Source of the DNA: an uncultured Pseudomonadota bacterium
GTDB lineage: Bacteria; Pseudomonadota; Gammaproteobacteria; Burkholderiales; Methylophilaceae
Reading direction: 5' to 3'
Assembly: GCA_903876765.1 (NCBI GenBank)
Contig: CAIRBH010000045.1
Location: 1 to 51,577 of the forward strand
DNA length: 51,577 bases
Shown: piece after piece, positions 27,247-35,501 of the stretch
How positions within the stretch are numbered: position 1 is the stretch's first letter
How the letters are laid out: each line of letters opens with the position of its first letter
Program-made: the position numbers and the translations under genes
The notes under the pieces: generated by a model
The model's input: the letters and a program-made list of their open reading frames with translations, nothing else
Database searches by the model: none
Told to the model about the DNA's origin: nothing

Positions 27247-27600
27247 CTAGTTGAACAACTGAATGCAGTGGTAGCTTTGTCGAGCATTATTCCACTTCCA
27301 ATGATTAAAGTTAGTCAACATTAAGTTTGTATATCTGTACTAAATTTGAGCGTGTAAAAAATCTGTTTCATTGATATTTTACCAATCACACATAAAACAA
27401 ATGATCAGGACCGATATTAATGGCGCTAATTTCGATTGATGTTATCGCTATTTGCCTACTAAACTTCAATGTACTGTTGTCATACTTGCATTTTACCTAG
27501 ACCGAAATCTGCTGCCTAGCTTATGCCCTGTCTGAGCCATATTGTCATTCAATCAGGCGGCCAAAAAGTTGACCATAGCTAAATATGTAAAATGGTCTGA
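27247..27600. other. 354-bp gap between convergent genes
   Basis: No hairpin terminator, repeat, tRNA or recognisable gene remnant is visible here. The only frame with an acceptable ribosome site (AGGA, 9 bp spacing) is a 26-codon hydrophobic frame at 27420-27500. Given its size it may be chance. Base composition looks more AT-rich than the neighbouring genes. Confidence 0.5.
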
Positions 27601-28347
27601 CTATAAATTCATCAGTACCCGTAAATTCACATAAGCTTCACCCTTTAAATCACCCTGCAATACTAAGCTGGGGCTATTAGGCTCACCTAAGTCACTAAGC
27701 ACCAAGGCTGCCCCTGAAAAATGCTGCTCTGCGGTATAGCTATTTGTGGTGATAAGCGTTTTTAAGCCTGCGGCCATGCTTGATTTGAGGCCATTTTCTG
27801 AATCTTCAAAAGCCAAGCAAGCTGCGGCTTTTAATTGCAACTTTTCTAATGCCCATAGATAAATATCAGGCGCTGGTTTTTTAGCGGGCACTATATCGCC
27901 CGCGGCGATCACTTCAAACCAAGTGTGTGCATCTTCAGCCAAACTATATTTTAAAAGCGCAGTGACGTTTGCAGGCGTTGTGGTGGTGGCAATGGCCAGC
28001 CTTAAACCAGCCGCGCGCGCCTCTAATAGCAGCCGCTTCACGCCTGGCCTGAGTGGAATTTTGCCTGCGGCCAATAGTGCCGTATAAATGCGAGTTTTAT
28101 CTTGATGCAGCTTGGCTAAAAGCTCGGTAAAATGCGCGCCATCTGCCAAAGTTGGCTGGTAGCGCTGCACATAATGACTAATTCGCTCTTTGCCACCAGT
28201 AATCGCCAGCAGCTCACCATACAGCGCTGCATCCCAGCACCAATCCAAGCCCGCCTCTTTAAAAGCTTGATTAAATGCCAGCCTATGCCCATCACGCTCA
28301 GTATCGGCTAGCGTGCCATCCACATCAAAAATAAGCGCTTGTATCAT
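27601..28347 (-). CDS. CbbY-like HAD-family phosphatase
   Basis: A haloacid-dehalogenase-type phosphatase with nucleophile Asp8 and Asp10 in FDVDGTLADTERDGH, Thr in IATTTTP, Lys in VPAKKPAPDIY and acidic loop FEDSENGLKSS. The 248-aa protein with a helical cap fits subfamily IA. The segment TERDGHRLAFNQAFKEAGLDW is typical of CbbY, which removes xylulose-1,5-bisphosphate, an inhibitor of Rubisco. No Calvin-cycle gene is near, so another sugar phosphate is possible. Start 28347 or 28353 cannot be decided: a 13-bp tandem repeat covers the start. Confidence 0.85.
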   Translation of the reverse strand: MIQALIFDVDGTLADTERDGHRLAFNQAFKEAGLDWCWDAALYGELLAITGGKERISHYVQRYQPTLADGAHFTELLAKLHQDKTRIYTALLAAGKIPLRPGVKRLLLEARAAGLRLAIATTTTPANVTALLKYSLAEDAHTWFEVIAAGDIVPAKKPAPDIYLWALEKLQLKAAACLAFEDSENGLKSSMAAGLKTLITTNSYTAEQHFSGAALVLSDLGEPNSPSLVLQGDLKGEAYVNLRVLMNL

Positions 28348-28382
28348 GGTCATCTTTCATGGTTATCTTTCACGGTGATTTT
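28345..28382. repeat. 13-bp tandem repeat over the CbbY-like start codon
   Basis: CATGGTCATCTTT (28345-28357) and CATGGTTATCTTT (28358-28370) are adjacent, 12 of 13 identical, and a third diverged copy CACGGTGATTTT follows. The minus-strand start codon lies inside the first copy, and each of the first two copies carries an ATG on that strand. Confidence 0.8.
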
Positions 28383-28469
28383 GCTAGTCTATAAGCGAGT
28401 ATGTCTGAATATTTTAGCTGACGTCAACAAGCAAAACATAAGGCAGGCTAACTCTGATAAAATCTCATC

Positions 28470-29069
28470 ATGTTTACTGGCATCATACAGACCATAGGTC
28501 AAATCGAAAGCGCAAGCACTATGGGTGAAGACCTCAGGCTTAACATTGCTTGCGTAGGCTTAAATATGCAAGACGTACAAACCGGCGATAGCATTGCGGT
28601 CAATGGCGTATGCCTAACCGCCATCAGCGTTAATAACACGCATTTTGCCGCCCATGTTTCTAAAGAAACCTTATCGGTAACGGTAGGTTTAGCCAGCTTA
28701 CAGGCCGTCAATTTAGAAAAAGCCTTGCGCCTGAGCGATAGACTAGGCGGCCATTTGGTGAGTGGTCATGTCGATGGCATCGGTACAGTCGTGCTTTTTG
28801 AGTCATTGGGGGATTGCTGGAAACTAAACATACGCGCGCCACACGCCATTGCAAAATACATTGCCATTAAAGGCTCTATTGCTGTCAATGGCGTCAGCCT
28901 GACGGTAAACACTATTCATCATGATGTGTTTAGCATCAATTTAATTCCGCATACCCTAGAAAATACCACCCTGCAATTTTTAACCACAGGCAGCTTAGTC
29001 AATTTAGAAGTAGACCAAATTGCCCGCTATGTTGAACGCATGGCATTGTGGGCTGAAGAAAACGATTAG
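28470..29069 (+). CDS. ribE: Riboflavin synthase alpha chain
   Basis: Dismutates two 6,7-dimethyl-8-ribityllumazine molecules into riboflavin. The 199-aa protein begins MFTGIIQTIG, the standard N-terminus, and shows the internal duplication of two lumazine-binding barrels: GDSIAVNGVCLT in the first half and GSIAVNGVSLTV in the second. LGGHLVSGHVDGIG marks the end of the first barrel. ribBX follows 77 bp later. The stop codon lies within a 14-bp tandem duplication. No FMN riboswitch is visible upstream. Confidence 0.96.
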   Translation: MFTGIIQTIGQIESASTMGEDLRLNIACVGLNMQDVQTGDSIAVNGVCLTAISVNNTHFAAHVSKETLSVTVGLASLQAVNLEKALRLSDRLGGHLVSGHVDGIGTVVLFESLGDCWKLNIRAPHAIAKYIAIKGSIAVNGVSLTVNTIHHDVFSINLIPHTLENTTLQFLTTGSLVNLEVDQIARYVERMALWAEEND

Positions 29070-29082
29070 AAGAAAACGATTA
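29055..29082. repeat. 14-bp perfect tandem duplication over the ribE stop
   Basis: GAAGAAAACGATTA occurs at 29055-29068 and again at 29069-29082 with no mismatch. The ribE stop TAG (29067-29069) is formed across the junction of the two copies. Confidence 0.9.
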
Positions 29083-29146
29083 ATCTAGCTAGCTATTACA
29101 TCAAGCCAACAGTAAAACCATCCATTTAATTAACCGGAAAGATAAC

Positions 29147-30235
29147 GTGACCATTAGTACCGCCAAAGAAATTATTGAAGAAATTAAACACGGCCGCATG
29201 GTGGTGTTAGTTGACGATGAAAATCGTGAAAATGAAGGTGATTTAGTGTTGGCGGCTGAGTTTGCAACTGCAACACACATCAATTTTATGGCCAAACATG
29301 GTCGTGGCCTAATTTGCTTAACGCTTACTGAAGCGCATTGCAGACAACTAAACCTGACTAAAATGGTACAAAAAAATGGTGCGCGCATGGGCACTAACTT
29401 CACCGTCTCTATTGAAGCGGCTGAAGGCGTTACCACTGGAATTTCTGCGGCAGATCGGGCTCGCACCATACAAGCTGCCGTGGCAAAAACTGCCAAGCCA
29501 CAAGATATTGTCAGCCCTGGCCATATTTTTCCACTAGCGGCCATGGATGGCGGTGTGCTAGTGAGGGCCGGCCATACCGAGGCAGGTTGTGACTTAGCGC
29601 TATTAGCTGGCTGCGAGCCCACCAGTGTCATCTGTGAAATCTTAAAAGACGATGGCAGCATGGCGCGCCTGCCAGATTTAATGGCATTTGCTGTGGAACA
29701 CCAACTTAAAATTGGCACTATCGCTGATTTAATTCAATATCGAGCACAAACCGAGCGCTTAGTTGAGCGCGCTGCCGAGCGGACTATTCAAACACCTTAT
29801 GGTGAAATGCAGTTAATCGCCTACCGCGATAAAATTGCCAAAGAAACGCATTTAGCCTTAATCAAAGGCACGCCAACACCTACTAAAGAGACTTTAGTCA
29901 GAGTGCATGAACCGCTCTCTATATTTGACTTACTTGATAGCTCCAGTTGCTCGCATAGCTGGAATACGCTGACCGCCATGCAAACTATCGCCCATGCCGA
30001 ATCTGGCGTTATGGTGCTATTGCATCAAGCTGAAACTGGCGAGGACATATTGGAACGCATACTTGGCGCCGACCAACCTGTGCGCATTAACCAAGAGCTG
30101 CGCACTTATGGCATAGGCTCGCAAATCCTACTAGATTGTGGTGTCGGTAAAATGAAGTTGCTGGCCAAGCCACGCAAAATGCCAAGTATGGCTGGTTTTG
30201 GATTAGAAGTGACTGGCTATTTACAAGCACCATAA
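29147..30235 (+). CDS. ribBX: 3,4-dihydroxy-2-butanone-4-phosphate synthase with degenerate GTP cyclohydrolase II domain (RibBX)
   Basis: The N-terminal half (1-200) is an intact DHBP synthase (ribulose 5-phosphate to DHBP plus formate): DDENRENEGDLV at 23-33, the RAGHTEAGCDLA block at 140-151 and DDGSMARLPDL. The C-terminal half (215-362) keeps the GTP cyclohydrolase II fold outline but has lost the zinc site: the first cysteine is Pro256, the Cys-x-Cys pair reads Cys268-Ser-His270, and the catalytic FGS segment is replaced by a serine-rich stretch. The NNPRK motif is AKPRK. This matches the RibBX form described in Proteobacteria. GTG start with GGAAAG upstream. Confidence 0.9.
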   Translation: MTISTAKEIIEEIKHGRMVVLVDDENRENEGDLVLAAEFATATHINFMAKHGRGLICLTLTEAHCRQLNLTKMVQKNGARMGTNFTVSIEAAEGVTTGISAADRARTIQAAVAKTAKPQDIVSPGHIFPLAAMDGGVLVRAGHTEAGCDLALLAGCEPTSVICEILKDDGSMARLPDLMAFAVEHQLKIGTIADLIQYRAQTERLVERAAERTIQTPYGEMQLIAYRDKIAKETHLALIKGTPTPTKETLVRVHEPLSIFDLLDSSSCSHSWNTLTAMQTIAHAESGVMVLLHQAETGEDILERILGADQPVRINQELRTYGIGSQILLDCGVGKMKLLAKPRKMPSMAGFGLEVTGYLQAP

Positions 30236-30293
30236 ATTACACTTTTATATATTTTTGTTATAATAAACAAACATCTATGCTAAAATAAAACAA

Positions 30294-30869
30294 TTGGAAA
30301 ACGTTAATCTTACAGGCCACTTCCTCATCGCGATGCCCGCCATGACGGATCCATTTTTTGCTAAATCAGTCAGCTTTATCTGTAGTCACAATCAAGATGG
30401 TGCCATGGGCGTCATCATCAACCGCCCCACCGATGTCACTTATCAAACCTTATTTGAAAAAATAAACGTCGAACTACTCAATAGCCTAGTAGCTGAAAAT
30501 CCCGTGCTTTATGGCGGCCCAGTACAACCTGAACGTGGCTTCGTCTTACATCAACCCGCAGGCGAATGGGACAGCACCATCACCATTGCCGAAAATACCG
30601 CGCTCACTACCTCAAAAGATATTTTAGAATCAGTCGCCATGGGTGCTGGGCCAGAAAAAATGTTGCTGACATTAGGCTATGCGGGCTGGATGCCAGGTCA
30701 ATTAGAGCAAGAAATTGCGCAAAATGCATGGTTATCAGTGCAAGCAAAAGATGTGACAACCCTACATAAAATTTTGTATGAAACTGAATATCACGACAAA
30801 CTCAACGCAGCGTTGGCCCTATTAGGGGTACACCCAGCCATGCTGTCTGATGTAGCGGGTCACGCCTAA
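30294..30869 (+). CDS. yqgE: YqgE/AlgH family protein
   Basis: A conserved protein of unknown biochemical function (DUF179). The 191-aa product has the hallmark LTGHFLIAMPAMTDPFF at the N-terminus, then GAMGVIINRPTD, PVLYGGPVQPERGFVLH and LTLGYAGWMPGQLEQEI. The frame offers only TTG at 30294 as a common start, between an upstream stop (30264) and the conserved block, and there is no Shine-Dalgarno. It overlaps ruvX by 1 bp, the usual yqgE-yqgF pairing. A TATAAT upstream (about 30259) could be its promoter. Confidence 0.92.
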   Translation: MENVNLTGHFLIAMPAMTDPFFAKSVSFICSHNQDGAMGVIINRPTDVTYQTLFEKINVELLNSLVAENPVLYGGPVQPERGFVLHQPAGEWDSTITIAENTALTTSKDILESVAMGAGPEKMLLTLGYAGWMPGQLEQEIAQNAWLSVQAKDVTTLHKILYETEYHDKLNAALALLGVHPAMLSDVAGHA

Positions 30870-31363
30870 TGTCAACAGCGCTTCATGCTCATGCAACAGC
30901 ACATGGCCAACTGATTGATAACGAAAACGTCTATGATGAAAAACAGGTATTGGCCAGCAGCGTTTTATGCTTTGATTTTGGCGAGCAAAGAATAGGCGTG
31001 GCGGTTGGTGAACATGTCTTAGGCTATGCCAACCCACTGACGGTGATTGATAATGAAAGCAATGACATACGCTTTACCATCATCAACCAGCTTATCAAGG
31101 AATGGCAAGCTAAATTACTGATAGTGGGCCTGCCCCTGAGCTTAGATGGTACAGAAACCCAGGTGACCCAACTTTGCAAAAAATTCGCAAGACGTCTTAA
31201 CGGTCGGTTTAATCTACCTGTCTTGCTTATAGACGAGCGATACAGCTCGGTAGAAGCAAGCGGCTTATTAAATCAAGCGGGCATTAAAGGGCGAGCGCAA
31301 AAAGCCATGCTAGATCAAGTTGCAGCGCAAACCATATTGCAAAGCTATTTTGATGGGCTTTAG
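30869..31363 (+). CDS. ruvX: Pre-16S rRNA nuclease / Holliday-junction-resolvase-like YqgF
   Basis: An RNase H-fold nuclease that matures the 5' end of 16S rRNA in E. coli. The 164-aa protein has the N-terminal catalytic Asp36 in CFDFGEQRIGVAVG, the IVGLPLSLDGTETQ motif, DERYSSVEA and the C-terminal Asp in AMLDQVAAQTIL. About 30 unconserved, His-rich residues precede the fold, longer than usual; a later start is possible but no good ribosome site marks one. It is translationally coupled to yqgE (TAATG). Confidence 0.93.
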   Translation: MSTALHAHATAHGQLIDNENVYDEKQVLASSVLCFDFGEQRIGVAVGEHVLGYANPLTVIDNESNDIRFTIINQLIKEWQAKLLIVGLPLSLDGTETQVTQLCKKFARRLNGRFNLPVLLIDERYSSVEASGLLNQAGIKGRAQKAMLDQVAAQTILQSYFDGL

Positions 31364-31444
31364 TTTTATAATTGATCCCGCCAATAAGCAACACACAGCA
31401 TATTGGCTAAACAGCATGACGAAAATTACGAGTAAAATAGTCAA

Positions 31445-32005
31445 ATGACTTCACAAACTAATCACTTACCTGACGCAGAAGACCTGCTCAAAACGCTGGC
31501 GCTCAAGCTTGAGCCTTTATTGCAGGACAATACCGCGCTGGTCGGCATTCAAAGTGGTGGTGTTTGGCTAATGCAAAGGTTGCTGGTGCTATTAAAAAGC
31601 ACTATTGCGGCCAAATCAGTGCAGCACGGCACTTTAGACGTATCCTTTTATCGAGACGACTACGCTAAACGTGGCCTTAAGTCTGAAAATCGCCCCAGTC
31701 AAATCTCGTTTGACGTTGAAAATAAGCACATTATTCTCATTGATGATGTGTTTTACACAGGCCGCACTACCCGTGCCGCCATGAATGAATTATTTGATTA
31801 TGGCCGCCCAGCTAGTATTACCTTAGTGGCGCTAATCAATCGTGGCGGCCGCGAATTGCCGATTAGCCCACAAATTACTGCAGCAGAAATTCCCCTTAGC
31901 GCAGCGCAAAACTTGCAATTGATGCAAAATGCCGATGGCAGCTTAAGGCTAGCACTAAAGTCGGCACTTCAACCCACTCCTCAGGCACAACACTCGCATG
32001 AATAA
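31445..32005 (+). CDS. pyrR: PyrR-type phosphoribosyltransferase
   Basis: A homologue of the bifunctional uracil phosphoribosyltransferase/pyr regulator. The 186-aa protein has the PRPP-binding motif [18 protein letters not shown] and [13 protein letters not shown] near the N-terminus. In Gram-negatives the RNA-binding attenuation role is often absent and its part in pyr control is unclear. No PyrR-binding leader or attenuator hairpin is evident upstream. It overlaps pyrB by 8 bp, and the order yqgE-ruvX-pyrR-pyrB-pyrX is the one I know from Pseudomonas. Confidence 0.93.
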   Translation: MTSQTNHLPDAEDLLKTLALKLEPLLQDNTALVGIQSGGVWLMQRLLVLLKSTIAAKSVQHGTLDVSFYRDDYAKRGLKSENRPSQISFDVENKHIILIDDVFYTGRTTRAAMNELFDYGRPASITLVALINRGGRELPISPQITAAEIPLSAAQNLQLMQNADGSLRLALKSALQPTPQAQHSHE

Positions 32006-32966
32006 CCCTCAATTATATGCTGACGGCCGCTTACGCCACCTTCTATCAATTGAAGGTTTACCAAAAAAAATATTAAACCAAATTTTAGACACCGCAGAAT
32101 CCTTTGTTGGCGTCGCTGAACGTGAAGTGAAAAAAGTGCCGCTATTACGTGGCAAAACCGTCTGCAACCTGTTTTTTGAAAACAGCACTCGCACACGCAC
32201 CACTTTTGAAATCGCGGCCAAACGCTTATCCGCCGATGTCATCAGCTTAAATGTCAGCACCTCATCGCAATCTAAAGGCGAAACCATTTTAGACACAGTG
32301 GACAACTTGATTGCCATGCATGCCGATATGTTTGTGGTGCGGCACTCACAATCTGGTGCGGCACACTTTATTGCAAAACACGTGCCCGAGCATATTCATG
32401 TGATTAATGCAGGAGATGGGCGTCATTCGCACCCCACACAGGGCTTGCTGGATATGTTTACCATACGCAAATATAAGCCAGACTTGCATAATTTAAGGGT
32501 GGCCATCGTCGGCGACGTATTGCACTCACGGGTTGCCCGCTCTGAAATTCATGCTCTCACTACGCTAGGGGTGCCTGAAGTGCGGGTCATTGCCCCTAAA
32601 ACGCTATTGCCTGCACAAGTAGAAAAGCTAGGCGTACATGTGTTTCATGACATGAAAGCTGGCCTGAAAGATGTTGATGTAGTCATGATGCTGCGCTTAC
32701 AAAATGAGCGCATGAGCGGAGCCATGTTGCCCAGCGCACAAGAATACTTTAAAACTTACGGCCTCACGCAAGAAAAATTAAGCTTAGCCAAGCCTGACGC
32801 CATTGTCTTGCATCCTGGCCCTATGAATCGTGGCGTAGAAATTGACTCCAGCGTAGCAGATGGCCAGCAATCGGTCATTCTGCCGCAAGTCACTTACGGC
32901 ATTGCAATTCGCATGGCGGTGATGGCCATGCTGGCAGGCGGGCCAACATCAGGAAATCCATCATGA
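31998..32966 (+). CDS. pyrB: Aspartate carbamoyltransferase catalytic subunit
   Basis: Catalyses carbamoyl phosphate + aspartate to carbamoyl aspartate, the first committed step of pyrimidine synthesis. The 322-aa protein has the carbamoyl-phosphate motif STRTRT at 63-68, the [15 protein letters not shown] block, [13 protein letters not shown] in the aspartate domain and [11 protein letters not shown]. It overlaps both neighbours (8 bp with pyrR, 4 bp with pyrX). The following pyrX encodes the expected structural partner; no pyrI regulatory chain is present. Confidence 0.97.
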   Translation: MNNPQLYADGRLRHLLSIEGLPKKILNQILDTAESFVGVAEREVKKVPLLRGKTVCNLFFENSTRTRTTFEIAAKRLSADVISLNVSTSSQSKGETILDTVDNLIAMHADMFVVRHSQSGAAHFIAKHVPEHIHVINAGDGRHSHPTQGLLDMFTIRKYKPDLHNLRVAIVGDVLHSRVARSEIHALTTLGVPEVRVIAPKTLLPAQVEKLGVHVFHDMKAGLKDVDVVMMLRLQNERMSGAMLPSAQEYFKTYGLTQEKLSLAKPDAIVLHPGPMNRGVEIDSSVADGQQSVILPQVTYGIAIRMAVMAMLAGGPTSGNPS

Positions 32967-34237
32967 AAATTCATATCAAAAATGGTCATGTCATAGACCC
33001 TAACAACAATATTGATAGCCAACTTGATGTCTTTATCGCTGCGGGCAAAATTATTAGTCTAGGCCAAGCGCCTGCGGGTTTTGTCGCCAATCAAACGATA
33101 GACGCCCACAACTTAATCATCTGCCCTGGTCTGGTTGATTTATCTGCCAGATTGCGTGAACCTGGCGATGAATACAAAGCCACACTAATTAGTGAATTAC
33201 AGGCCGCTGTGGCTGGCGGCGTGACCAGTTTGGCCTGCCCACCTGACACTGACCCAGTCCTAGATGAGCCTGGCCTTGTAGAAATGCTAAAACATCGCGC
33301 TAAGCAGCTTAATTTGGCGCATGTCTACCCTTTGGGGGCACTAACGCGTCAACTTGAAGGCAAGATACTGTCTGAAATGGGCGAACTGTGTGAGGCAGGT
33401 TGTGTAGGTTTTTCACAAGCCAATAGAGCGATTACCGACACGCAAGTGTTATGGCGGGCCATGGAGTATGCTGCCACTTTTGGCTTTACCTTGTTTTTAC
33501 ATGCAGAAGAACCTTTTTTAGCCAAAGATGGCGTAGCGCATGATGGCGAAATAGCCAGCAGGCTGGGCCTAAAAGGCATCCCTAGTGCCGCTGAAGCGCT
33601 GGCACTGGCTAGCATACTGCGCATTGCCAAAGAAACGGGTGCCAAAGTGCATATTAGCCGCTTGTCTACCGCCGAGGGGGTGGGCATGATACGTGAAGCT
33701 AAAAAACAAGGTATCCATATCAGCTGCGATGTTAGCGCTAATCATCTACACCTAACCGAGCACGATATAGGCTTTTTTGATACTAACTGCCATCTAAAAC
33801 CACCTTTACGCACCCAGCGTGATAAAGAGGCACTAACTACTGGCCTAAAAGATGGCACCATAGATGCCATTTGCTCTGACCACACCCCCGTTGACGATGA
33901 TGCCAAATTAGCACCGTTTGCTGAGGCTGAAATAGGTGCGACAGGCTTAGAATTGCTACTTGCACTCACTTTAAAATGGGCAGCTCAAGAAAAAGTGAGC
34001 TTATTAGCGGCTATAAAACTGGTAAGCCTAGCCTCAGCTAAAATTTTAGGCATCCCTGCTGGCAGCCTAAGCGTGAATAGTGATGCGGATATTTGTATTT
34101 TTGCTGCTAACGAATACTGGAAAATTAGCCCTAGCGCTTTAAAAAGCCAAGGTAAAAATACACCATTTAATGGTTTAGAGATGGCGGGGAAAGTGAAATT
34201 TACTTTAGTACATGGGCAAGTGGTCTATCAAAGCTAA
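32963..34237 (+). CDS. pyrX: Dihydroorotase-like non-catalytic ATCase partner (PyrX/PyrC')
   Basis: The 424-aa protein has the fold of a class I dihydroorotase but the metal-binding HxH of the first strand (normally DLHVHLREPG) reads [10 protein letters not shown], residues 59-68, so both zinc histidines are Ser61 and Arg63. The SDHTP motif (305-309) is kept. This loss is the hallmark of the pseudo-dihydroorotase that holds the ATCase dodecamer together in Pseudomonas. A true PyrC must exist elsewhere in the genome. It overlaps pyrB by 4 bp, supporting fixed stoichiometry. Confidence 0.92.
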   Translation: MKIHIKNGHVIDPNNNIDSQLDVFIAAGKIISLGQAPAGFVANQTIDAHNLIICPGLVDLSARLREPGDEYKATLISELQAAVAGGVTSLACPPDTDPVLDEPGLVEMLKHRAKQLNLAHVYPLGALTRQLEGKILSEMGELCEAGCVGFSQANRAITDTQVLWRAMEYAATFGFTLFLHAEEPFLAKDGVAHDGEIASRLGLKGIPSAAEALALASILRIAKETGAKVHISRLSTAEGVGMIREAKKQGIHISCDVSANHLHLTEHDIGFFDTNCHLKPPLRTQRDKEALTTGLKDGTIDAICSDHTPVDDDAKLAPFAEAEIGATGLELLLALTLKWAAQEKVSLLAAIKLVSLASAKILGIPAGSLSVNSDADICIFAANEYWKISPSALKSQGKNTPFNGLEMAGKVKFTLVHGQVVYQS

Positions 34238-34278
34238 GCCGTCAGTGGCTGGCTAAATGCTAAATAATTCCCTAAGTA

Positions 34279-34322
34279 ATGCCTAAGTTAGATTATGCCT
34301 AAGTTAGATTATGCCTAAGTTA
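34279..34322. repeat. 16-bp tandem repeat over the pilU stop
   Basis: ATGCCTAAGTTAGATT occurs perfectly at 34279-34294 and 34295-34310, with a third partial copy at 34311-34322. The pilU stop codon (34306-34304, minus strand) lies in the middle copy, and the last residues LGII are encoded by the repeat. Confidence 0.9.
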
Positions 34323-35440
34323 TCTAGTTTAGAAGTCGCCTCTTTTTGATGCGTCGTCTTACCTTCTAGCTTAATTTTTAATCTCACTTCATTCTCTGAA
34401 TCTGCATTGCGCAAGGCGTCTTCATAGCTAATGACCCCTGCCTCATATAAATCAAATAAGGCTTGATCAAAGGTTTGCATACCTAAATCACCCGATTTAG
34501 CCATAATAGACTTAATTTCATGTACATCACCTTTAAAAATTAAATCTGAAATCAAGGGGGAATTGAGCATAATCTCTACCGCTGCGGCGCGGCCTTTGGC
34601 ATCTTTTTTAGGAATTAACCGCTGTGAAATAAAGGCACGGATGTTAAGAGATAAATCCATCAGCAATTGATGACGCCGCTCTTCTGGAAATAAATTGACA
34701 ATGCGATCTATAGCCTGATTGGTACTATTGGCATGCAAAGTAGCCATGCATAGATGGCCAGTTTCCGCAAAAGCGATTGCATAATCCATAGTTTCACGGT
34801 CCCGAATTTCGCCAATTAAAATCACATCTGGCGCCTGGCGCAAGGTATTTTTTAAAGCGATTTGCCAACTATCAGTATCAGTCCCTATTTCACGCTGCGT
34901 AACTATACAGTTTTCGTGCTCATGAAAAAATTCGACTGGGTCTTCTATTGTAATAATATGCCCATAACTATTTTGATTGCGGTACCTAACCATAGCTGCT
35001 AGTGTGGTTGATTTACCTGAGCCCGTGCCACCTACAAGTATGACAAGGCCGCGTTTACTCATCACTACTTCTTTCAATGTTTCTGGTAGACCTAGCTCGT
35101 CAAACTCTGGTATTTTTGTAGCGATAGTTCTCAACACCAAACCCACCGAGCCTCGTTGAACAAAAGCATTCACCCGAAACCGCGAAACACCAGGTAAACC
35201 TATGGCGAAATTACATTCTTTTGTCGCATCAAACTCTGCCGCCTGCTTGTCATTCATAATGGCGAGTGCAATGTCCTTCGCCTGCAATGGCGTCAATACT
35301 TCAGTCCCCACGGGGGTCATCTTACCGTCTACTTTCATGGCAGGTGGAAAGCCCGCTGTGATAAATAAATCTGACGATTTTTTAGCGACCATCAAGCGCA
35401 ATAAATCAAATACAAATTTTTCTGCCTGACTTTTATCCAT
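34304..35440 (-). CDS. pilU: Type IV pilus retraction ATPase PilU
   Basis: An accessory retraction ATPase that works with PilT on type IV pili. The 378-aa protein has Walker A GGTGSGKSTTLA, the Asp-box EDPVEFFHEHENCIV, Walker B DVILIGEIRDRETMD and the His-box GHLCMATLHANS. It is longer than PilT and has a C-terminal extension typical of PilU. It lies 61 bp downstream of pilT on the same strand, the conserved pilTU order. Its last codons run into a 16-bp tandem repeat. Confidence 0.94.
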   Translation of the reverse strand: MDKSQAEKFVFDLLRLMVAKKSSDLFITAGFPPAMKVDGKMTPVGTEVLTPLQAKDIALAIMNDKQAAEFDATKECNFAIGLPGVSRFRVNAFVQRGSVGLVLRTIATKIPEFDELGLPETLKEVVMSKRGLVILVGGTGSGKSTTLAAMVRYRNQNSYGHIITIEDPVEFFHEHENCIVTQREIGTDTDSWQIALKNTLRQAPDVILIGEIRDRETMDYAIAFAETGHLCMATLHANSTNQAIDRIVNLFPEERRHQLLMDLSLNIRAFISQRLIPKKDAKGRAAAVEIMLNSPLISDLIFKGDVHEIKSIMAKSGDLGMQTFDQALFDLYEAGVISYEDALRNADSENEVRLKIKLEGKTTHQKEATSKLDNLGII

Positions 35441-35501
35441 GATTTATATCCAAAGATTTACCTATTCTTATCTCTATTATTTTGTAATGGCGGCTTGCCA
35501 A

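Noticed and set aside
28354-28469. FMN riboswitch upstream of ribE or ribBX
   Set aside because: The leaders are short (about 115 and 77 bp) and lack the conserved RFN-element segments; part of the first is a simple 13-bp repeat.
29101-29718. 205-codon antisense frame opposite ribBX
   Set aside because: It is a shadow of the ribBX reading frame with no ribosome site and no recognisable domain; several other long antisense frames (for example opposite pyrX and the GspE-like gene) were dropped for the same reason.
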